DNA from: an uncultured Eubacteriales bacterium
GTDB taxonomy: Bacteria > Bacillota > Clostridia > Oscillospirales > Oscillospiraceae
DNA length: 64,000 nt
Assembly: GCA_900548625.1 (NCBI GenBank)
Contig: URLO01000001.1
Coordinates: forward strand, 1-64,000
Direction: 5' to 3'
The notes beneath the pieces were generated by a model. That model was not told the DNA's origin and made no database searches. It was given only the letters and a program-made list of their open reading frames with translations. Position 1 is the stretch's first letter, and every line of letters begins with the position of its first letter. Of the stretch, positions 33,702 to 43,992 are shown one piece after another. Made by a program: the position numbers and the translations under genes.

Positions 33702-34901
33702 ATGAACTACAACAAGAAATCCGTAGAAGACATCGACGTTCGCGGCAAGCGTGTGCTCTGCCGCTGCGATTTCAACGTCCCCACCAAGGGCAGCGTCATC
33801 ACCAGCGACAAGCGCATCGTGGCCGCTCTGCCGACCATCCAGTATCTCATCAAGAACGGCGCGCGTGTCATTCTCTGCTCCCACATGGGAAAGCCCAAGA
33901 ACGGCCCCGAGGCCGCGTTCTCCCTCCAGGTCGTCGCGGACCGTCTTTCCGAGCTGCTCGGCCAGCCCGTCAAGATGGCAAAGGACGTCGTGGGTGAAAG
34001 CGCACAGTCGCTTGCCGCGTCGCTGAAGGACGGCGAGGTCATGCTGCTGGAGAACACCCGCTTTGAAAAGGGCGAGACCAAGAATGATCCCGAGCTCTCC
34101 AAGAAGCTCGCTTCTCTGGCCGACATTTTCGTAAACGACGCCTTCGGCACCGCGCACCGCGCACACGCCTCCACGGCCGGCGTTGCCGACTATCTGCCCG
34201 CCGTCTGCGGCTACCTCGTCCAGAAGGAAGTCTCCATCATGGGCAAGGCCCTGTCCGACCCCGAGCGTCCCTTCGTCGCCATCCTCGGCGGTGCAAAGGT
34301 CTCCGACAAGCTCAACGTCATCAACAACCTCCTCGAGAAGGTCGATACCCTCATCATCGGCGGCGGCATGGCGTACACCTTCCTCGCAGCCAAGGGCTAC
34401 GGCATCGGCAAGTCTCTGTTTGATGCAGAGAAGGTCGATTACTGCAAGGAAATGATGAAAAAGGCCGCGGAGAAGGGCGTAAACCTGCTTCTGCCGGTCG
34501 ATACCGTCGTCTCCGCAAACTTCCCCGACCCCATTGACGCCCCCATCGACGTCAAGACCGTCCCCGTTGACGCCATCCCTGCCGACATGGAGGGCATGGA
34601 CATCGGTGAAAAGACCCGCGAGCTCTTTGCCGCGGCTGTGAAGAACGCAAAGACCGTCGTCTGGAACGGCCCGATGGGCGTGTTTGAGAACCCGACGCTC
34701 GCCAAGGGCACCATCGCCATGGCGCAGGCGCTTGCCGACTCCAACGCCATCACCATCGTCGGCGGCGGCGACTCTGCCGCGGCCTGCGAGCAGCTCGGCT
34801 TTGCCGACAAGATCACCCACATCTCCACCGGCGGCGGCGCGTCGCTCGAGTTCCTGGAGGGACTGGAGCTTCCCGGCATCGCCTGCCTGCAGGACAAGTG
34901 A
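33702..34901 (+). CDS. pgk: Phosphoglycerate kinase
   Basis: A 399-residue glycolytic enzyme that makes ATP from 1,3-bisphosphoglycerate. Signatures: [11 protein letters not shown] at the start, [16 protein letters not shown], the nucleotide-site WNGPMGVFE and a final GGGDSAA segment. GGGAGGAAC precedes the ATG at 33702. tpiA follows 77 bases downstream, so the pair forms a glycolytic unit without gap on its 5' side. Confidence 0.96.
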   Translation: MNYNKKSVEDIDVRGKRVLCRCDFNVPTKGSVITSDKRIVAALPTIQYLIKNGARVILCSHMGKPKNGPEAAFSLQVVADRLSELLGQPVKMAKDVVGESAQSLAASLKDGEVMLLENTRFEKGETKNDPELSKKLASLADIFVNDAFGTAHRAHASTAGVADYLPAVCGYLVQKEVSIMGKALSDPERPFVAILGGAKVSDKLNVINNLLEKVDTLIIGGGMAYTFLAAKGYGIGKSLFDAEKVDYCKEMMKKAAEKGVNLLLPVDTVVSANFPDPIDAPIDVKTVPVDAIPADMEGMDIGEKTRELFAAAVKNAKTVVWNGPMGVFENPTLAKGTIAMAQALADSNAITIVGGGDSAAACEQLGFADKITHISTGGGASLEFLEGLELPGIACLQDK

Positions 34902-34978
34902 GCGCCCGCAGCTTTCAGCGGAAATCAAGCGCACCGCGCTTTTTCGACAATATACAAACATTTTAGGAGTAGAACACC

Positions 34979-35755
34979 ATGAACAGAAAGTATCGCAAGA
35001 CCGTCATTGCCGGTAACTGGAAAATGAACAAGACGCCCTCCGAGACGAAGGCGTTCATGAATGAATTCAAGACCATCATGCCCAAGGGCCGTTGGTGCGA
35101 TGTCGCACTGTGCGTTCCCGCCGTCTGCATTCCTGCCGCCGTCCGCGCCATGCGTGAGACCCGCGTCGGCATCGGCGCTGAAAACTGCAACGCCAACGCC
35201 TCCGGCGCCTACACCGGCGAGATCGCTGCCAACATGCTCGTGGACGCGGGCTGCAAGTACGTCATCCTTGGCCATTCCGAGCGCCGCGCCATGGGCGAGA
35301 CCGATGCGGAGGTCAACGCCAAGGTCCTGACCGCGCTGGAAAACGGTCTGGTTCCCATCCTGTGCGTCGGTGAAACGCTCGAGCAGCGCGAGACCGGCAT
35401 CACCAACGAGTGGATCACCATGCAGATCAAGTCCGGTCTCAACGGCGTTGCCGAGGACAAGATCCGCAAGATGATCATTGCCTACGAGCCCATCTGGGCC
35501 ATCGGCACCGGCAAGACCGCGACGCCCGAGCAGGCAGAGGAAGTCTGCGAGAGCATCCGCACGGTCATCCGCAAGATGTACGGCGCCAAGATCGCCCGCG
35601 CGATCTCCATCCTCTACGGCGGCTCCATGAACGACAAGAACGCCTATGACCTGCTGGCACAGCCCGACATCGACGGCGGCCTGATCGGCGGCGCGTCCCT
35701 CGTTCCCGAGAAGTTCGTCAAGATCATCGAGGCGGCCAACCAGCCCACCATCTGA
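34979..35755 (+). CDS. tpiA: Triose-phosphate isomerase
   Basis: A 258-residue TIM-barrel enzyme interconverting dihydroxyacetone phosphate and glyceraldehyde 3-phosphate. NWKMNKT gives the catalytic lysine, VILGHSERR the catalytic histidine, AYEPIWAIGTGKTAT the catalytic glutamate and flexible loop 6, and LYGGSM the phosphate loop. TAGGAG lies before the ATG. It follows pgk in the same direction. Confidence 0.96.
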   Translation: MNRKYRKTVIAGNWKMNKTPSETKAFMNEFKTIMPKGRWCDVALCVPAVCIPAAVRAMRETRVGIGAENCNANASGAYTGEIAANMLVDAGCKYVILGHSERRAMGETDAEVNAKVLTALENGLVPILCVGETLEQRETGITNEWITMQIKSGLNGVAEDKIRKMIIAYEPIWAIGTGKTATPEQAEEVCESIRTVIRKMYGAKIARAISILYGGSMNDKNAYDLLAQPDIDGGLIGGASLVPEKFVKIIEAANQPTI

Positions 35756-35770
35756 TCCCGCGATACGTTC

Positions 35771-35804
35771 AAAGCGGCCCGCGCCGACCGGCGCGAGCCG
35801 CTTG
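35771..35804 (+). terminator. Hairpin after tpiA
   Basis: AAGCGGCCCGCGCC and GGCGCGAGCCGCTT pair around GACC with one mismatch. No T run follows, so this is a weak terminator call. Confidence 0.5.
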
Positions 35805-35835
35805 CGCTTCCCCGGAAAATGGGCGGGCGCGCGGA

Positions 35836-35864
35836 TTGACTTTCTGTGCATTCACCGCTACAAT
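35836..35864 (+). promoter_or_regulatory. Promoter of the zinc-ribbon gene
   Basis: TTGACT (35836-35841), 17-base spacer, TACAAT (35859-35864), 32 bases before the next start codon. Confidence 0.7.
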
Positions 35865-35896
35865 GAGAAAAAAGCTGCCCGAAAGGAGTGCTTTCC

Positions 35897-36685
35897 ATGC
35901 AAAAATGTTATAATTGCGGTAAGGAAGTCTCGGACGAGACGCTGATCTGCCCGGAGTGCGGCGCGCTTGTCAAGCGCTATACCACGCCCGCGCCGAGACT
36001 GGACGAGCAGCCGGACGAGCCGGAGCGCGGCGTCACGGACGACGGCTATGCAAGCATGTTCCGCGACCGGCCGAACCGCCCGCGCCGCCGTGCGGACGAG
36101 CCGCGTCAGAACGATGCCTATGGCCGCACGTGGGGCGTGCCGGATGCAGACGGCGGTGATGACCGCCCGCAGGAGACCGGAGCGTATTCTGCGCCGCCGG
36201 CGTGGGGACAGCCGCTCTATCCCGAGCGCCCGCACGGAAGCGTCTGGCGCGACGAACGCGGCCGCGTGCACTTCGGCACGGGGCTGATGGTCTGGTTTGT
36301 GGCGGCGCTCCTTGTGACCGGGTATTTTGTGTTTGGCTACGGCGCGCTGCTCATCATCCTCCGCTTTCAGGACACCTATCTCGCCATGTTTGACGCCATG
36401 CCGGAGTTTTCCGAGATGGCGGCGCTGCTGCGCGTCATGCTGGAGACGATCTCGTCTGCACCGTGGCTCGTGCTCGTGCTGCTGATCACGAGCGGGATCC
36501 ACTTTGCCGCCACACTCTGGTTCTTGATCGGAAAGCGCCGCGCGGCGCTGATCGTCTTTCTGGTCATGACCGTCCTGAGCGGCCTTGGGATGCTCCTCGG
36601 AGCGCCGGTGCTTGGCATTGCCGCGCTGGCGGCTGCGGCTGTCACGTTCTTCTGGGTGAGAAAATACTGGTCGCTCCTGCGATAA
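35897..36685 (+). CDS. Zinc-ribbon membrane protein of unknown function
   Basis: A 262-residue protein. An N-terminal zinc ribbon (CYNCGKEVSDETLICPECG, residues 4-22, two CXXC pairs) is followed by a charged, proline-rich linker to about residue 130. About four membrane helices then fill the C-terminal half. Such zinc-ribbon/linker/membrane proteins are frequent in Clostridia and have no settled function. AAAGGAG lies 9 bases before the ATG at 35897; an earlier in-frame GTG at 35888 would sit in the ribosome site. Confidence 0.8.
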   Translation: MQKCYNCGKEVSDETLICPECGALVKRYTTPAPRLDEQPDEPERGVTDDGYASMFRDRPNRPRRRADEPRQNDAYGRTWGVPDADGGDDRPQETGAYSAPPAWGQPLYPERPHGSVWRDERGRVHFGTGLMVWFVAALLVTGYFVFGYGALLIILRFQDTYLAMFDAMPEFSEMAALLRVMLETISSAPWLVLVLLITSGIHFAATLWFLIGKRRAALIVFLVMTVLSGLGMLLGAPVLGIAALAAAAVTFFWVRKYWSLLR

Positions 36686-36764
36686 AAATTTTTTCACACA
36701 GACGGAACCTTTTCCCTTCGGCTTCGTCTGAATACTGTCATATTTTTATGGGGAGATTTTGTGC

Positions 36765-38033
36765 ATGAAACTATTTGTCATTCTCTTGTTCGCGGCGACG
36801 TACGTTGCCATGATCGCGCTGCCGAAATGGCGGTATCTGGTCGCGCTCGGCTCGGCGGCCATCATGATCGTCTCCGGCGCGCTGCCGGTCACGGAGGCGT
36901 TCGGTCAGATCGATTGGAACGTTCTGATGATGCTCGCCGGCACGATGGGCACGGTGTCGCTGTTCATCGCCTCCAGAATGCCGGAGCGCATGGCCGATCT
37001 TCTTCTAAAAAAGACGCCCAACATCCTGTGGGTGGCGGTCGCGCTGTCGGTCTTTGCGGGACTGATCTCGGCGTTTGTTGACAACGTCGCGACGGTGCTT
37101 ATGGTCGCGCCGGTGGCGCTCGCCATTGCGACGAAGCTCGGGACGAGCCCCATTCCTCTGCTCATCTGCATCGCTGTCTCGTCGAACCTTCAGGGCGCGG
37201 CCACGCTCGTCGGTGACACGACCTCGATCATGCTCGGCGGCGCGGCCGGCATGAATTTCATGGACTTCATCTTTATGGACGGCAAGCTCAGCATCTTCTG
37301 GGCGGTGGAGCTCGGCGCGCTGGCGACCGTTCCGGTCATCATGTTCATCTTCCGCAAGGAGCGCGGCACCGTCACCGTGGGCGAGCCTGCGAAGGTCGAG
37401 GACTATGTGCCGAGCTGCCTGCTGCTCGGAACGGTCGTGCTGCTGATCGCGGCGTCGTTCCTGCCGAATCGCCCGGCGCTCACGAACGGCTTTATCTGCA
37501 TGGGCGTTTTTGTGATCGGCATCCTCTATACGCTCATCTGCAAAAAATCCTCGGAGCGTGCCAAGAACGCCTTCAAGGAGATCGACTTTGAGACGATCCT
37601 GCTGCTGGCGGGCCTGTTCATCGTGATCGGCTCTCTGACCTACAACGGCATCATCGACGACATCAGCCAGCTTCTTGTAAACCTCGGCGGCAGCAACCTG
37701 TTCCTGATGTACTCGCTGATCGTCTGGGCGTCGGTCCTGTTCTCGGCGTTCATCGACAACATCCCGTATGTGGCGACCATGCTGCCCGTTGTGGCGGGCA
37801 TTGCCGCACGCATGGGCTGCGATGCGCGGCTGCTGTACTTCGGCCTGCTCGTCGGCGCGACGCTCGGCGGCAACCTGACGCCCATCGGCGCCTCCGCCAA
37901 CATCGCTGCCATCGGCATTCTGCGCAAGGCCGGCTACGAGGTCAAGACGTCGGAATTCCTGCGCATCGGCGTGCCGTTCACGCTGATCGCGGTGCTCGCA
38001 GGATACCTGTTCTGCTGGTTCGTCTGGGCATAA
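36765..38033 (+). CDS. SLC13/ArsB-NhaD superfamily ion permease
   Basis: A 422-residue transporter with about eleven helices in two repeats. Each repeat has a discontinuous-helix motif, SAFVDNVATVLMVAPVA near residue 108 and SAFIDNIPYVATMLPVV near 328, and GGNLTPIGASANI lies near 365. These are the hallmarks of the ion transporter superfamily (ArsB, NhaD, CitM, SLC13). The ion or acid carried cannot be inferred. ATG at 36765 with GGGGAG upstream. Monocistronic, closed by the terminator at 38065. Confidence 0.88.
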   Translation: MKLFVILLFAATYVAMIALPKWRYLVALGSAAIMIVSGALPVTEAFGQIDWNVLMMLAGTMGTVSLFIASRMPERMADLLLKKTPNILWVAVALSVFAGLISAFVDNVATVLMVAPVALAIATKLGTSPIPLLICIAVSSNLQGAATLVGDTTSIMLGGAAGMNFMDFIFMDGKLSIFWAVELGALATVPVIMFIFRKERGTVTVGEPAKVEDYVPSCLLLGTVVLLIAASFLPNRPALTNGFICMGVFVIGILYTLICKKSSERAKNAFKEIDFETILLLAGLFIVIGSLTYNGIIDDISQLLVNLGGSNLFLMYSLIVWASVLFSAFIDNIPYVATMLPVVAGIAARMGCDARLLYFGLLVGATLGGNLTPIGASANIAAIGILRKAGYEVKTSEFLRIGVPFTLIAVLAGYLFCWFVWA

Positions 38034-38064
38034 GGACGGATGCAGCCCCTGCGTGAGATTTGAA

Positions 38065-38100
38065 AAAGCGCGTGCCGCCAACTTGGGCGGCACGCGCTTT
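38065..38100 (+). terminator. Bidirectional terminator between permease and proC
   Basis: AAAGCGCGTGCCGCC (38065-38079) pairs with GGCGGCACGCGCTTT (38086-38100) between convergent genes. Confidence 0.88.
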
Positions 38101-38104
38101 GCTG

Positions 38105-38896
38105 TCAGCCGAGCTGCTTCGTCTTTTCAAATGCGGCCGTGACCGCATTCATGCACGCGGCACGGAACGCGCCGTTTTCCAGCGCCTGCACGCCCGCGAT
38201 GGTGCTGCCGCCGGGGCTGCACACCTCGTCCTTGAGCTTTTCCGGGTGCGAGACGCCCGAAAGCACCATCTGCGCGCTGCCAAGGAGCATCTGCGCCGCA
38301 TACTCGGTCGCCTTTGCACGCGGAAGGCCGCACGCCACGCCGCCGTCGGCCAGCGCCTGCACGAACATATACGCAAACGCGGGCCCGCAGCCGGCCACCG
38401 CGCTGGCTGCGTCGATGAGCCCCTCGGGGATCTCGTCAAGCCTGCCCGCACGCGCCATCAGGATGCGAAACTCCTCTGCGTCTCGCTCCGTGGCGAGGCT
38501 TCCGCGGCAGAACTGGATCATGCCGCTGCCGACCGCGCAGGGTGTGTTCGGCATGATGCGCAGAATGCGCACGCCGGGGAATGCCGCCTCAAGCTTTTCG
38601 AGCGTCACGCCCGCCAGCATGGAGACCAGCACGCAGTCTGCATCCGCAAGCGGCGCGCGGAGCGCCTGCGCTGCCTCCGGGAGCATCTGCGGCTTGACGC
38701 CGAGAAAGACAAAGCGGCTGCTTTTTGCGATCTCCTCGGCAGAGCCGCTCGCACAGCCGAGACGCTCCGCCGCCGCGAGCGTGTGCGCCCGCGTCTTGCA
38801 GGTCAGGATGATGTTTTCCGCGCCGACGGCCTTCGCCGCCGCCTGCGCCAGCGCGCCGCCCATATTGCCCGCGCCGATGAATCCAGCTTCGTACAT
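38105..38896 (-). CDS. proC: Pyrroline-5-carboxylate reductase
   Basis: A 263-residue enzyme for the last step of proline synthesis. The N-terminal Rossmann fold starts AGFIGAGNMGGALA. VFLGVKPQML and RIMPNTPCAVGSGM follow, and the C-terminal dimer domain has AVAGCGPAFAYMFVQALADGGV and the signature EVCSPGGSTIAGVQALE. AAGGAGG lies before the ATG at 38896; longer in-frame starts upstream lack a ribosome site. Faces the permease gene and is divergent from glnN. Confidence 0.95.
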   Translation of the reverse strand: MYEAGFIGAGNMGGALAQAAAKAVGAENIILTCKTRAHTLAAAERLGCASGSAEEIAKSSRFVFLGVKPQMLPEAAQALRAPLADADCVLVSMLAGVTLEKLEAAFPGVRILRIMPNTPCAVGSGMIQFCRGSLATERDAEEFRILMARAGRLDEIPEGLIDAASAVAGCGPAFAYMFVQALADGGVACGLPRAKATEYAAQMLLGSAQMVLSGVSHPEKLKDEVCSPGGSTIAGVQALENGAFRAACMNAVTAAFEKTKQLG

Positions 38897-39160
38897 GTTG
38901 GGTTCCTCCTTGCCGCATCCGCCGGAAGGGGATGCTGTGTTGTGGGTCCCGGCGCAAAAAACACGCCGGAAAAGGAAATGTCCGCCTTCGGGGAAAGCAG
39001 ACAAACAGAGCCGTATGGCGCCGCCCATGCGGGGCGGTACGAGTTTACTATACGCCAGCGGTCGGCGTTTTGCAAGTGAAATGTTCGCAAAATGCAAAAT
39101 TTTGTGAAACATGAAGGAGATTCCGGACTGCGATGAGAGGGATTCCGTTGATTTCTGCTC

Positions 39161-39189
39161 TTGACGCTGGGGCGTATTTCCTGTAAAAT
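39161..39189 (+). promoter_or_regulatory. Promoter of glnN
   Basis: TTGACG (39161-39166), 17-base spacer, TAAAAT (39184-39189). A hairpin, TTCGCGCA (39199-39206) with TGCGCGAA (39219-39226), lies in the predicted leader. Confidence 0.65.
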
Positions 39190-39268
39190 CGGTGCGTATT
39201 CGCGCAAACGTGTTTTTATGCGCGAAAATCGATGATTTTCATATTTTTATAATAAGGAGGAACCATTC

Positions 39269-41359
39269 ATGCAGTCGAAAGAAAAGATCCCGGAATTGTT
39301 TGGAAGCAACGTTTTTAACGAGGCCGCAATGCAGCAGTATGTCTCCGGTTCTGCATTTCAGGCATGGAAGAAATGTCTGGCGTCGGGCACGCCGCTTTCG
39401 CTCGACGTCGCAAACGACATCGCCGACGGCATGAAGGTCTGGGCGCTGGAGCACGGCGCGACCCATTTCACCCACTGGTTCCAGCCGCTCACCGGCGTGA
39501 CCGCCGAGAAGCACGACAGCTTCATCCACCCCGTCGGCGGCGGACGGGTCATTATGGACTTCTCCGGCAAGGAGCTCGTCCGCGGCGAGCCGGACGCCTC
39601 CTCCTTCCCCTCCGGCGGCCTGCGCGCCACGTTTGAGGCCAGAGGCTACTCCGGCTGGGACCCCACCGCCTTCGCCTTCATCAAGGACGGCAGCCTCTGC
39701 ATCCCGACCGTTTTCTGCTCCTATTCCGGCGAGGCGCTCGACAAAAAGACGCCGCTGCTGCGCTCCATCGACGCCGTCAGCCGTCAGGCCGTGCGCATCC
39801 TGCGCCTGTTCGGAGACGACAAGACGCAGAAGATCTTTGCCGAGGTCGGCCCGGAGCAGGAGTATTTCCTCATCGACAAGCAGCTTTACCTCCGGCGCGA
39901 GGATCTGCGCCTGTGCGGCAGGACGCTTTTCGGCGCGAGACCGCCAAAGGGGCAGGAGCTGGACGACCACTATTTCGGCTCCATCCGCCCGCGCGTCGCG
40001 GCATATATGCAGGAGCTGGACGAGGAGCTTTAGAAGCTCGGCGTCCTGTCCAAGACCAAACACAACGAGGTCGCGCCGTCGCAGCATGAGATGGCGCCGA
40101 TCTACACCGACGCCAATTCCGCAAACGACCAGAACCAGCTCACGATGGAGATCATGAAACGGGTCGCCGAGCGGCACGGGCTGATCTGCCTGCTGCACGA
40201 AAAGCCCTTCGCGGGCGTGAACGGCAGCGGCAAGCACAACAACTGGTCTCTGGCGACCGACGGCGGCGACAACCTGTTCTCTCCGGGCAGCACGCCGAGC
40301 CAGAACGCGCGGTTTTTGCTGTTCCTGGCGGCGTTCATCAAGGGCGTGGACGAGTATCAGGAGCTTCTGCGCTGCTCGGTCGCGTTTGCCGGAAACGACC
40401 ACCGCCTCGGCGCGCAGGAGGCGCCGCCCGCGATCCTCTCGATCTTCCTCGGTGAGGAGCTGGAGGCCATCGTGGACAGCATCGTGAACGACCACGACTA
40501 CACAGACTGCACGCGCAAGAGCCTGCGCATCGGCGTGGACGTGCTCCCCGCCATCCCGAAGGACACGACCGACCGAAACCGCACCTCGCCGCTCGCGTTC
40601 ACCGGAAACAAATTCGAGTTCCGGAGCCTCGGCTCGAGCCAGTCGATCGCCGGCCCCAACACCATCCTCAACACCGTCATGGCAGAGGCGCTGCGGCAGT
40701 TTGCCGAGGAGCTGGAGGCGGCGGAGGATTTCCCGTCGGCACTGCATGATCTGATCAAGCGCGCCTTCGCCGCGCATCAGCGCATTTTGTTCAGCGGCAA
40801 CGGCTACGACGAGAGCTGGGTGCGCGAGGCGGAGCAGCGCGGCCTTGTAAATCTCCGCAGCGCCGCCGAGGCGATCCCCGCCTACATCCTTCCGAAGAAC
40901 ATCCGGCTGATGACCGCCCACGGCGTCTATTCCGAGGCGGAAATGATGGCGCGGCATGAGATCCACATGGAAAAATACTGCAAGGTCATCGGCATCGAGG
41001 CGGGAACGCTGGTCGATATGGTGCAGCATCACATCCTCGGCGCGGCTTCATCCTACGCGGACAAGCTCTGTCAGACCATCGCCCACAAGAAGGCGGCGGG
41101 CGTCTCCTGCCGGACGGAAAGCGCGCTGGCCGCGACGGTCAGCACGCTCTGCGATTCGCTGATGGATCGGATGCTCGACCTCAAGACGGCGCTTCAGAAC
41201 GAGCCGGTCTGTACGCAGGAGAATCTTGTGACGTACTATCACGACACGATCCTTGCCAAAATGAACGCTGTGCGCGAACTGATCGACCAGCTTGAGCAGC
41301 TTGTTGACAAGGACTACTGGCCGTACCCGAATTATACGGAGCTGCTGTTCTCCGTTTGA
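39269..41359 (+). pseudogene. glnN: Type III glutamine synthetase interrupted by one in-frame amber codon
   Basis: Coding sequence for a GlnN-type glutamine synthetase, 697 codons including the final stop, the normal length, with TAG at codon 255 (40031-40033). The frame is the same on both sides: the upstream part reads [29 protein letters not shown], then the stop, then KLGVLSKTKHNEVAPSQHEMAPIY. From memory of the family, this position is normally tryptophan (DEELWKLG), so one TGG to TAG change explains it. Ammonia and ATP motifs downstream are intact (HEKPFAGVNGSGKHNNWS, LPAIPKDTTDRNRTSP, FTGNKFEFR). The first ATG after the stop is at 40091 without a ribosome site, so restart is unlikely. 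AAGGAGG precedes the gene start. Confidence 0.9.
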
Positions 41360-41373
41360 TACCATGAAAAACT

Positions 41374-41403
41374 GCGCCGCTCTTCTTCGGAAGGGCGGCG
41401 CGG
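41374..41403 (+). terminator. Hairpin between glnN and the convergent degV
   Basis: GCGCCGC (41374-41380) pairs with GCGGCGC (41395-41401), with a further partly paired TCTT/AAGG segment inside. A T-rich stretch follows from about 41407 on the plus strand. Confidence 0.65.
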
Positions 41404-41407
41404 CTGC

Positions 41408-42250
41408 TTATTTTTCGATGAACAGGACGCCGAGGGTGCCGGGGCCGCAGTGACTTGAAACGGTGCAGCCCGCGCGCGTGACGCAGATCTCCTCAAACGG
41501 CTGAAGGCTCCGAACCGTCTCGACCGCCATCTGCACGACCTCGGGGCTCACGCCGGAGTGCGTGATGAACACGCGCCGCAGGTCAAGGTCGCTTCGTCCC
41601 GCGAGACGGTCGGAGATGTAATCGCGGACGCACTTCTCAAAGCTGCCGCGGTACTTCTTCTCGACGCCCATTTTTCCGTCCTTGACCTGAATGCAGGGGC
41701 GCAGGCGCAGGAGATTTGCGCCCAGCACGGCGACCGACGAGCAGCGGCCGCCCTTTTTCATGTACTCCAGCTGGTCGAGGATGAAGCTCGCCCGGACACG
41801 GGCGGTCAGCTCGTTGAGGCGGCGGACGATCTCCTTCGGCTCCATGCCGCTTTCGGCAAGGCGCACCGCTTCGAGCACCACAAGCCCGTGGCCCGTGGAG
41901 AGATTGCGCGAGTCAACGACGTAGACATTGTCATATCCGGACGCCGCCAGACATGCGTTTTGATAGCAGGAGGAAAAATCGGAGGAAATGTCGATGTGGA
42001 TCACAAAATCGACCTTTCGGGAATACTCCGAAAAGACCTGTACATAGTCCGCCAGATTGACCGCCGCGGTCGAGGCCAGCGCGCCGCCTGCCGCGACATG
42101 GGCGTAGATATCGTCTGGATGGATGTCCACGCCGTCGCGGTATTCGCCGTCGCCGAGATGGACAAAGAGCGGCATGAGGCGGATGTTGTACCGCTCGATC
42201 TGCTCGGGGCTGAGGTCGCAGGTGCTGTCGGAAATGATCTGATATGTCAT
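41408..42250 (-). CDS. DegV family fatty-acid-binding protein
   Basis: A 280-residue DegV-family protein. The family binds a fatty acid between two domains and in Firmicutes can feed the FakA/FakB fatty acid kinase. ISDSTCDLSPE at the start carries the first ligand residues, and GALASTAAVN, VVDSRNLSTGHGLVV and LDQLEYMKKGGRCS are typical. The start at 42250 has AAAGG upstream. No fakA-type kinase is adjacent. Confidence 0.9.
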   Translation of the reverse strand: MTYQIISDSTCDLSPEQIERYNIRLMPLFVHLGDGEYRDGVDIHPDDIYAHVAAGGALASTAAVNLADYVQVFSEYSRKVDFVIHIDISSDFSSCYQNACLAASGYDNVYVVDSRNLSTGHGLVVLEAVRLAESGMEPKEIVRRLNELTARVRASFILDQLEYMKKGGRCSSVAVLGANLLRLRPCIQVKDGKMGVEKKYRGSFEKCVRDYISDRLAGRSDLDLRRVFITHSGVSPEVVQMAVETVRSLQPFEEICVTRAGCTVSSHCGPGTLGVLFIEK

Positions 42251-42577
42251 GTAGATACTGCCTTTCAAAATTCTCCGCATGTGCGGAGCCGAGATGGAGC
42301 GCACGGCGGATGCAGGAGAAGCCCTGCTGGCCGGTGCGCGGCTTAGCTCATATCATACCATGTTTTTCCGAACTCTGCAACCGTCATAGTGACGATTTTA
42401 GGGTGCTATTCGTGTCTTCCTGCATTTTCCGGCGGCGCAAGCCTCACTTTGCGAGTGCGTGAGCGGCGGACATACGTACCGCGCCGGTGCATGGCTTGAC
42501 ATGCCATCGCGGGTATGATATGCTCAATTTTACATACGGGGCATTATCAGCCGGCAAACGGCGGACGGAGGATTTGG

Positions 42578-43933
42578 ATGCGCAATCAGAACTGGAGGGA
42601 GCTCAGACCGCAGGTCAAAGAGGTATGGCACCTGAGTCTGCCCGCGATTTTGACACAGATCACCACGATCGTGATGCAGTATATCGACTCCGCAATGGTC
42701 GGTGCGCTGGGCGCGAACGCCTCGGCCGCCATCGGACTCGTCTCCACCAGCACATGGCTTCTCAGCGGCGTGACCTACGCCGTTTCTGCCGGATTTTCCG
42801 TGCAGGTGGCGCACCACATCGGCGGCCGGCGCGAGCAGGACGCCCGCAACGTCATCCGCCACGGGCTTGCCGCGGCATTTGTGGTGTCGGGGCTTTTGTG
42901 TGTGCTGGGGCTTCTGATCGGGCCGTCTCTGCCCACCTGGCTCGGCGGCGAGGAGGACATCCGGCATGACGCCACGGCATATTTCCTCGTGTTTGCGTGC
43001 ATGCTGCCGTTTTCACAGCTCAATTCGTTTTCCTCGTCCTGCCTGCAATGCAGCGGCGACATGCTCACGCCGAGCATTCTCAACGCCGCAATGTGCGTGC
43101 TGGACGTGGTGTTCAACGCCATTTTTATCCCGAAATACGGCGTCATGGGCGCCGGTATCGGCACGGCGTGCGCCTGTGCGGTCGTCAGCCTTGCCATGGC
43201 GTGGCGCTGCTGCTTCTGCAATCCCCAGCTCCGGCTGAACCGCAAGGAGCGTGGTAAGTTCGATGCGGAGATCCTGCACAAGGCGCTCAAGATCGGCACG
43301 CCCGTCGCGGTACAGGAGATCGCAACCAGCGGCGCGATGGTCGCGCAGACGATCATCATTGCACCGCTCGGCGCGGTGTCCATTGCGGCAAACTCGTTCG
43401 CGGTGACGGCGGAGGGCCTTTGCTACATGCCCGGCTTCGGTGTCGGCACGGCGGCGACGACGCTTGTCGGGCGGCGTGCGGGCGCCGGTGAGAGCGACAT
43501 TGCCAAGCGCTACGGCAACATCTGCACCGCCATGGGTGCGGCGCTGATGGGCGTCACCGCACTTCTGATGTTCTTCCTCTGCCCGCTGGTCTTCCGCGTT
43601 CTGACGCCGGTCACGGCGGTGCGGGCGCTTGCAACGAAGGCGCTTCGCATCGGGCTGCTCGCAGAGCCGCTCTACGGCGCATCGATCGTCGCGGCAGGCG
43701 CACTGCGCGGCGTGGGCGATACGCTGGTGCCGAGCCTTTTGAACCTCGGCAGCATCTGGGTCGTGCGTCTTGGCCTTGCGCTGCTGCTCGTTCCGCGGCT
43801 TGGCCTTTGCGGCATGTGGATCAGCATGGCCACGGAGCTTTGCGTGCGCGGGCTTCTGATGCTCTACCGCCTGAAAACGACCAAATACTACGACATGTTC
43901 CGCAGAACGCCCGCCGCTGAAACAGCAGAGTAA
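42578..43933 (+). CDS. MATE family efflux transporter
   Basis: A 451-residue protein with twelve predicted helices. It opens VWHLSLPAILTQITTIVMQYIDSAMVGALG, with a second-half counterpart around TPVAVQEIATSGAMVAQTIIIAPLG; these paired motifs are typical of NorM/DinF-like MATE pumps. CGGAGGA lies 6 bases before the ATG at 42578. Divergent from degV across 327 bases in which I see no other gene or clear element, and closed by the terminator at 43953. Confidence 0.9.
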   Translation: MRNQNWRELRPQVKEVWHLSLPAILTQITTIVMQYIDSAMVGALGANASAAIGLVSTSTWLLSGVTYAVSAGFSVQVAHHIGGRREQDARNVIRHGLAAAFVVSGLLCVLGLLIGPSLPTWLGGEEDIRHDATAYFLVFACMLPFSQLNSFSSSCLQCSGDMLTPSILNAAMCVLDVVFNAIFIPKYGVMGAGIGTACACAVVSLAMAWRCCFCNPQLRLNRKERGKFDAEILHKALKIGTPVAVQEIATSGAMVAQTIIIAPLGAVSIAANSFAVTAEGLCYMPGFGVGTAATTLVGRRAGAGESDIAKRYGNICTAMGAALMGVTALLMFFLCPLVFRVLTPVTAVRALATKALRIGLLAEPLYGASIVAAGALRGVGDTLVPSLLNLGSIWVVRLGLALLLVPRLGLCGMWISMATELCVRGLLMLYRLKTTKYYDMFRRTPAAETAE

Positions 43934-43952
43934 AACGGTTTCCATAAAAAGT

Positions 43953-43991
43953 ATATCCTCCGTATGCAGGAAGCATACGGAGGATATTTTG
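43953..43991 (+). terminator. Intrinsic terminator between two convergent MATE genes
   Basis: ATATCCTCCGTATGC (43953-43967) pairs perfectly with GCATACGGAGGATAT (43973-43987), followed by TTTT. Confidence 0.92.
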
Positions 43992-43992
43992 C

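Noticed and set aside
39248..39253. TATAAT just before glnN
   Set aside because: It directly abuts the AAGGAGG ribosome site, so a transcript from it would lack the site; the promoter at 39161-39189 is better placed.
40031..40033. Pyrrolysine or other recoding at the glnN amber codon
   Set aside because: The position aligns with an ordinary tryptophan, no recoding signal is visible, and no pyl genes are in the window; kept only as a possibility to test.
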